Both the position numbers and the translations under genes were made by a program. The notes under the pieces are model-generated. The model did not search any database and was not told the origin of the DNA. It was given only the letters and a program-made list of their open reading frames with translations. DNA of 64,000 nucleotides from Sambucus nigra (lineage: Eukaryota > Streptophyta > Magnoliopsida > Dipsacales > Adoxaceae), in the NCBI GenBank assembly GCA_949130495.1, contig OX422221.1:155985241-156049240 (forward strand), read 5' to 3'. Below are positions 59,677 to 64,000 of the stretch, piece by piece (position 1 is the stretch's first letter; every line of letters begins with the position of its first letter).

Positions 59677-60858
59677 CTAAACCATCTTCGAGAAGACCAC
59701 AACACCCCCTTCCACGGTGTTGGATAAAACAAACCATATTTTTCCAGTCTCCACTACCAACATCTTGCAGACTACTTTCCTCCACAACCACTTCATATGA
59801 TCTTTGGGGATATGCCAAACTTTCCCGATAGACTGGGAGGGGCGGGTCGATGGACGGCGATTTTCCCACAGAGATCCAAGCAACAGACGCAGGCACTCAG
59901 TTAAATATTCTACCGGAAAGAAATTTAAGATCCGAGGTGGCACGACCTCGGCCCAGCCAAATTGGCGCAGAAGCCGCCAAGGAAAATAAAAGGATGTTTG
60001 CCTGAGACCAACCAGCCGCACATATGAATACTCTCCTAGCTCTAGAACAGGCTGCAACTGCCCCCACCAAGGTACTGACAAATACAGACCACGAGCCCCA
60101 TGCTCCACAAGCCAATGCTCCCAGTTCTCAACATACAGACCAACAGTGATGAAGTAGCGTGAAAAGAAGTTGGGTACGGTCAACAAGGGATATTCTGGAG
60201 GAGTTAGAAAGCGGAATCTTTCAGACAACCACATGAATAGCATCACGGGGCTACCCCTCAAAAAGACAGAACGACCTTCTCTCCAGGCGTCCAGACCATT
60301 CAGGGTCTTCGCCAGTATCATCACCGCAGGATTGCTACGGTAAGACATCCATGAAGTAATGGATGCAAGTTGTGGGTCCACCTGTAGTTCTCCAGTCACC
60401 AGCAACAATTTTGAAACCATACCCAGAACAACAGCTCCAGCATTGCCAGCATCACCTACTTCCCGCAAATGCACAGACTGTAGCACCGTCGTGAGGGAGG
60501 TCATTCCTCCAACAACAAATAATCTGGCCGCTCAAGGCGAAACATGAAGAAGCCTGACCAACAAATCCCTGGGAGAGTGTAAAAATTTGATCAAAGCCGT
60601 AGAAACACTAGGATTTACACCTAGTATGGTAGAAAATTCCTCGTAGGTTGGAAAAACTTCATCCAATCGAAAGTGGAATACGTGGCCTTCGGGATACCAT
60701 AATTGTACCGCCGCCATCAACACGTTCCACTCAAGAGGTCGATTAGGCCACAGGGAGATTCGGCGCATGTTGAAAGCATCATAGTCGACATTATAAGAGC
60801 ACATTGCTTCCAAGGCTTCGAGGTAATTAGCAAACTCAATGCTACCTGGGAGAGCCAT
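59677..60858 (-). pseudogene. antisense DUF7745-like gene
   Basis: Minus strand, 394 codons from ATG 60858 to 59677, open except one TGA at 60532-60534. N-terminal half: RPLEWNVLMAAVQLWYPEGH, FRLDEVFPTYEEFSTILGV. Second half: SWMSYRSNPAVMILAKTLNG, FLRGSPVMLFMWLSERFRFL, WHIPKDHMKWLW. This resembles plant retroelement-associated DUF7745/plant-mobile-domain-like proteins; the name is from memory. A TATA box (GTATAAAAAGG, minus) lies at about 60932-60942, about 75 bp before the ATG. The function of this family is unknown to me. Confidence 0.6.
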
Positions 60859-60931
60859 CTTGCAAAGCTAAGAAATAATGGGCAAGTAGGTGAAAATGCA
60901 ATGGTGTGATGAAAACACTCCACCCTTACCC

Positions 60932-60942
60932 CTTTTTATACT
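60932..60942 (-). promoter_or_regulatory. TATA box of the DUF7745-like gene
   Basis: GTATAAAAAGG on the minus strand, about 75 bp upstream of the ATG at 60858; the interval is free of ATG in the correct frame. Confidence 0.55.
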
Positions 60943-60958
60943 TGAAAACCCTCACAAG

Positions 60959-61443
60959 AGACATAATCCCTGCAGAAATCGGAGGGAATCCTACCCCACA
61001 AGGTACCAAAGGATGAAGAGGGTACTAATCAAAGCTTTGAATTAATGGGACTGGACTGAACTGCCAATAGGCAGGTCAGGGTGCCTGCCGATCGGCAACC
61101 TCCCCCCCCCCCCCCATTTTAGAAATTTCTTCTTTTCCTCTTTTGTCAAATCAGAAAACTTCATAAAAGTAAATTGATATTCTCAACAGAATTTCAAAAT
61201 CCTTTTACTTTCCCCTTTTTAATCAAAAACTTTCCTTCAAAAATATTCCTTTTGATGGTCTTGGTAGCAGAGTAAAAAGCGCATGTGCATGCATTCATTC
61301 ATCATTAATAAAATATAATAAAAAAACTCCATTACATTACATATATTTTTTTTTGTGTTACATCATTTTTACAGGAAATAAAAAGAAAAGGCAAAAACAA
61401 CGGGACTCAGCCCGAACCCACATTCTCTCTCTCTCTCTCTCTC
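60959..61443. other. intergenic stretch between the two antisense genes
   Basis: Contains a run of about 15 C near 61103-61117, the palindromic TGCCGATCGGCA at about 61085, and a CT microsatellite at 61422-61444. No gene seen. Confidence 0.6.
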
Positions 61444-63577
61444 TCAAGAGCTTCCACCCCTGCGACGTGCTCTCTTCCCCCTACGGCGAGATGATGCACC
61501 ACCACTACACAAGCCCGAGTCCTCTTCGAATGAGGCAGATGGAACCAAGAAAGAAGGAACAGGAACCGCATCCCGAATATGGGCAATCACAGAAGATATC
61601 CAGTATTTGATGTCCCTTAGCCAAGTGGCTGACACCCAAACTTGCTACAAGAAAAGGCTAAATCAGTATCAAAACAGAGATGACCAAAATAGAAAAGAAA
61701 GAAAGAGAGGAACAGAAAGGTATACCGTAGGTCGGAGGACCTCCTATGTCAAACCCAACTCTTCTGGATCCATCGCATGAGGACAGTACAAAATAGGCAC
61801 CATCCCTCCATCAGACCATCGAATGTTGTACGAGGGGGTATACAACCACACAAAAGGAACCTCTTAAGTCGTCGTTGTCGCAGATGTCGTCGGACCACCG
61901 CCACTATGGGAAGATCCTGCCGCCCGACTCCAATCCATGGGAGGGAAAGGCAAGGCATCGTATATGATGGGCGCCATCAATCAGCTCATGACAAAGTCCA
62001 TATAGTTATATGGAGCAGCCGTATTGGTGTAAAACAAGTAGTCATCAATCCTCTGACAACAGTCGCTCCCGCCTCATCCTCCGATAATATTCTCTCCCGC
62101 CTCATAGAGGTAGGAGGCTACGCAGGTGGCACCACCACCTCCTCCTCAGCAATATGACGAACCACCCTCTCCCTGAGGTACGAGGAATTTCCAAACTCAT
62201 GCGCCAGCAAATGCCTCATCCGCGCATTCACCCTAGTGACCCCCGCATCCTGAATGGCTGTCCCCCAGGGATAAAAGGACACCTAAAAATCTCAAAGAAA
62301 GCATAAATCAATACAAGATCGGAAGGTGCAAAAACCATGATTGAAATTGAAAGAGGTGTTACCCTACCACTGGTCAGGTCATTCAAGACCTGACGCACCT
62401 CCTCGAGAGAGAAAGATCCCTTCGACTGCCAATTGGCCTTACACCATCGATACAGTCGACAGAAGTCCCCAACAGTGTCGTCCTTCAAAGCAATCAGCGG
62501 TGTATTGCACCCAATCACCTTATATAACCACCTCTGAATTCACAAAATAAAAAAAGAGACGCATAAGGAAAATGCGAATTCATGAAAGGAAAATCTGGAT
62601 GCATGAAAGGAAATGTGCAAACCAAAGAATACCTTAAGAAGGTACGTGGCCCCAGTAATGGTCTGTCGTCACCACCGGCTGAATGCATCCATAGAAGAGT
62701 AAAGGGTCGCCAAAGTCAGACTCCCCCAATCATAGAAAGGGATGTTCCAAAACATCCTTAGGTATGGAAAGAACCACAAATGGGCGATGTCGCCGCTCGA
62801 TGCCACCATGAAACCTCCTAACACCAGAAAAATAAATAACTGGGCCATCTTACTCACTTGCAGCTCCTCCACCACATCAATCACACTGCTCAGCAGAACA
62901 TACTTCAGCAGGGAAAGATGGATATAATCCCTAGAAACTATCCTCCCTACATCACATAGTGCTACACACACTGCCTCCGGTCTCACCCGTAAAAAGCGAT
63001 CCACCTCTATCTGCTCTTCATCACAATCCAGCCCTAACAGCCATTGCATGTCTATGGGAGTCACAGTCATCTCCCCGAAGACGAAATGGAAGTTGTGGAT
63101 AGTATCCCACCACCTCTCTCCCAAAGCGCACGGGACCGCTGTCGAGCGAGACATCTCATCCAGCACCGATGCCAACCACCCAAAAACCACTAATGATACC
63201 AACCAACACACCACAGGTGGGAGATGCTCCCAGACATCCCTAAGCCCCATCGTCCCGCGGGCGCGCATGTTCTTCAAAGAAATATCTGACTGGCAAAAAA
63301 GAAAAGTCTCATCAAAAGTCAAGAAAGAAAGAAAAATCACCAAAAATAGAAGAATACCAAAGGTCAGGTTACTTACATAACCGTCGGGACTCACTCTCGA
63401 AGAGCGATGACGCGATGGCTCCCGCAGCACGGTCCGCTCATCCACAACATGCTCAAACTCATCAAAGAAGTTCTCACTCCCCAAAGCAAGAGGCGCCCTG
63501 GCCCTCCACTCCACATCCTCCTAGTCATCAACGGTCAACCAGTCTCGGTGGACTGCATTGCTCACAAAAGCGGCCAT
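61444..63577 (-). pseudogene. antisense plant mobile domain gene with introns
   Basis: Minus strand. ATG 63577 (MAAFVSNAVHRDWLTVDD, then TAG where Gln is likely). Introns with GT..AG ends: 63290-63376 (87 bp), 62534-62632 (99 bp), 62283-62362 (80 bp), and at least one more before a last exon at about 61645-61444. The protein contains RWWDTIHNFHFVFGEMTVTP and DMQWLLGLDCD, the core of the plant mobile domain, then YSSMDAFSRW, a TGA, and TITGATYLLK spliced to RWLYKVIGCN. It ends in a basic tail RRRGKRARRRGGSS. Stops and one frameshift (about 62045) make it non-functional. PMD proteins act in plant gene silencing; TE-borne versions have unknown roles. Confidence 0.7.
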
Positions 63578-63670
63578 TTCTTAAAGATTGAAACGTTAGA
63601 AAGATTTGCAGAGGAATCGCCGAAAAAGAGAAAGTAAAGAAGCTGTGAAAAAAATGAAGGGATTCGCCCC

Positions 63671-63680
63671 CTTTATATAG
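63671..63680 (-). promoter_or_regulatory. TATA box of the PMD gene
   Basis: TATATAAAGGG on the minus strand, about 95 bp before the ATG at 63577. Confidence 0.55.
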
Positions 63681-64000
63681 GATGTCATGCGCCAAGACGG
63701 TCGACACTTCCCCCCACCATACCGATCGGCACTGACTCCTTACCTTCTCGAGGTAGCCCAAAAGTCTATGCCACTATCGAATGGCACCCCTCATACCATG
63801 CTGACCGGTACCCCCCTTCAATTTCGTACATAAATTCCCATAAAATACCAGAAAGCCTCAAAAAATCCCCGGGAAATTCCTAAAAATCTCAGGAAGGATT
63901 TAGAACATTTTCACTAAGAAAATTTCACATTCCCTCGAGTGGAACCCCTCTTTCCCAATGGAATCCTCCAAAACCAAGTGAATCTCCTCCCGAAAAAGCA
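63681..64000. other. upstream region of the PMD gene, window end
   Basis: No coding motif. CCGATCGGCA near 63720 repeats the palindrome seen near 61085 and, in variant form, near 39030 in the LTR. The Tat/Ogre element continues past the edge. Confidence 0.5.

Larger units (their letters stand above)
38116..64000 (+). mobile_element. Tat/Ogre-type Ty3/gypsy element with antisense genes
   Basis: Plus strand: LTR (start uncertain) to 40300, PBS, leader, gag from 41585, interruption by a Tekay element (42621-53310), then gag end, PR, G-patch-like region, RT, RNH, aRNH and INT to 59089, and two antisense genes downstream. The 3' LTR lies beyond the right edge. The tRNA-Arg-like PBS, the second RNase H and the DNGS protease are Tat/Ogre traits. 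Coding parts carry many stops and frameshifts, and the integrase Glu and aRNH Asp are replaced. Confidence 0.85.

Noticed and set aside
1..64000. CRISPR arrays, bacterial operons, tRNA or rRNA genes
   Set aside because: None seen; all tandem repeats are explained by retroelement LTRs, leaders, 3' regions or CACTA ends, and tRNA-like words are only PBS matches.

Overview
This window is plant nuclear DNA made almost entirely of transposable elements inserted into one another. The evidence is plant-type LTR retrotransposons (Ty3/gypsy Tat and chromovirus/Tekay types with tRNA primer sites), a CACTA DNA transposon, plant LINE remnants and intron-bearing fragments of plant genes. I see no intact single-copy host gene, no tRNA or rRNA gene and no CRISPR array. 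The species cannot be fixed from sequence; a flowering plant with a repeat-rich genome is the safe call.

Layout. (1) 1-4255, minus strand: 5' part of a Tat-type element (LTR 3827-4255, PBS, gag stub, PR, RT, RNH, aRNH, INT). (2) 4256-5480 and 27733 to about 31359, plus strand: an older Tat relic whose integrase reading frame is split by (3) a 22.2-kb CACTA transposon at 5481-27729 with TSD TGG. (4) Inside the CACTA lies a complete non-autonomous LTR element without coding capacity (LARD-like) at 5802-15342, minus strand, TSD CCTAT, LTRs of 3.1 kb. The rest of the CACTA (15348-27354) holds no transposase that I can recognise. It holds two LINE relics and pieces of cellular genes: an RRP12-like fragment with its intron (minus), a spliced copy of an MPS1/TTK-type kinase, an unidentified fragment, and a topoisomerase III-beta fragment.

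(5) 31360-34015 is an LTR followed by an initiator-Met PBS, and about 34881-36696 is a second LTR with its own PBS; both belong to elements truncated on the right. (6) 37947-38115 is a 169-bp foldback. (7) From about 38116 to the right edge runs a large Tat/Ogre-type element on the plus strand: LTR with U3 repeats, tRNA-Arg-like PBS at 40302, gag, PR, G-patch-like segment, RT, RNH, aRNH and INT ending at 59089. Downstream are two antisense genes, a DUF7745-like gene (59677-60858) and a multi-exon plant mobile domain gene (61444-63577), each with a TATA box. (8) A complete Tekay-type chromovirus (42621-53310, TSD ATGGG, two 2926-bp LTRs) sits inside its gag gene.

Order of events from nesting: the Tat relic came first, then the CACTA, then the LARD-like element; separately the Tat/Ogre element, then the Tekay copy. 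Every coding region carries stops or frameshifts, so nothing here looks able to move by itself. The least expected structures are a four-hairpin array with a constant loop in both LARD LTRs, and the intron-containing antisense genes with their own promoters in the Tat/Ogre element.
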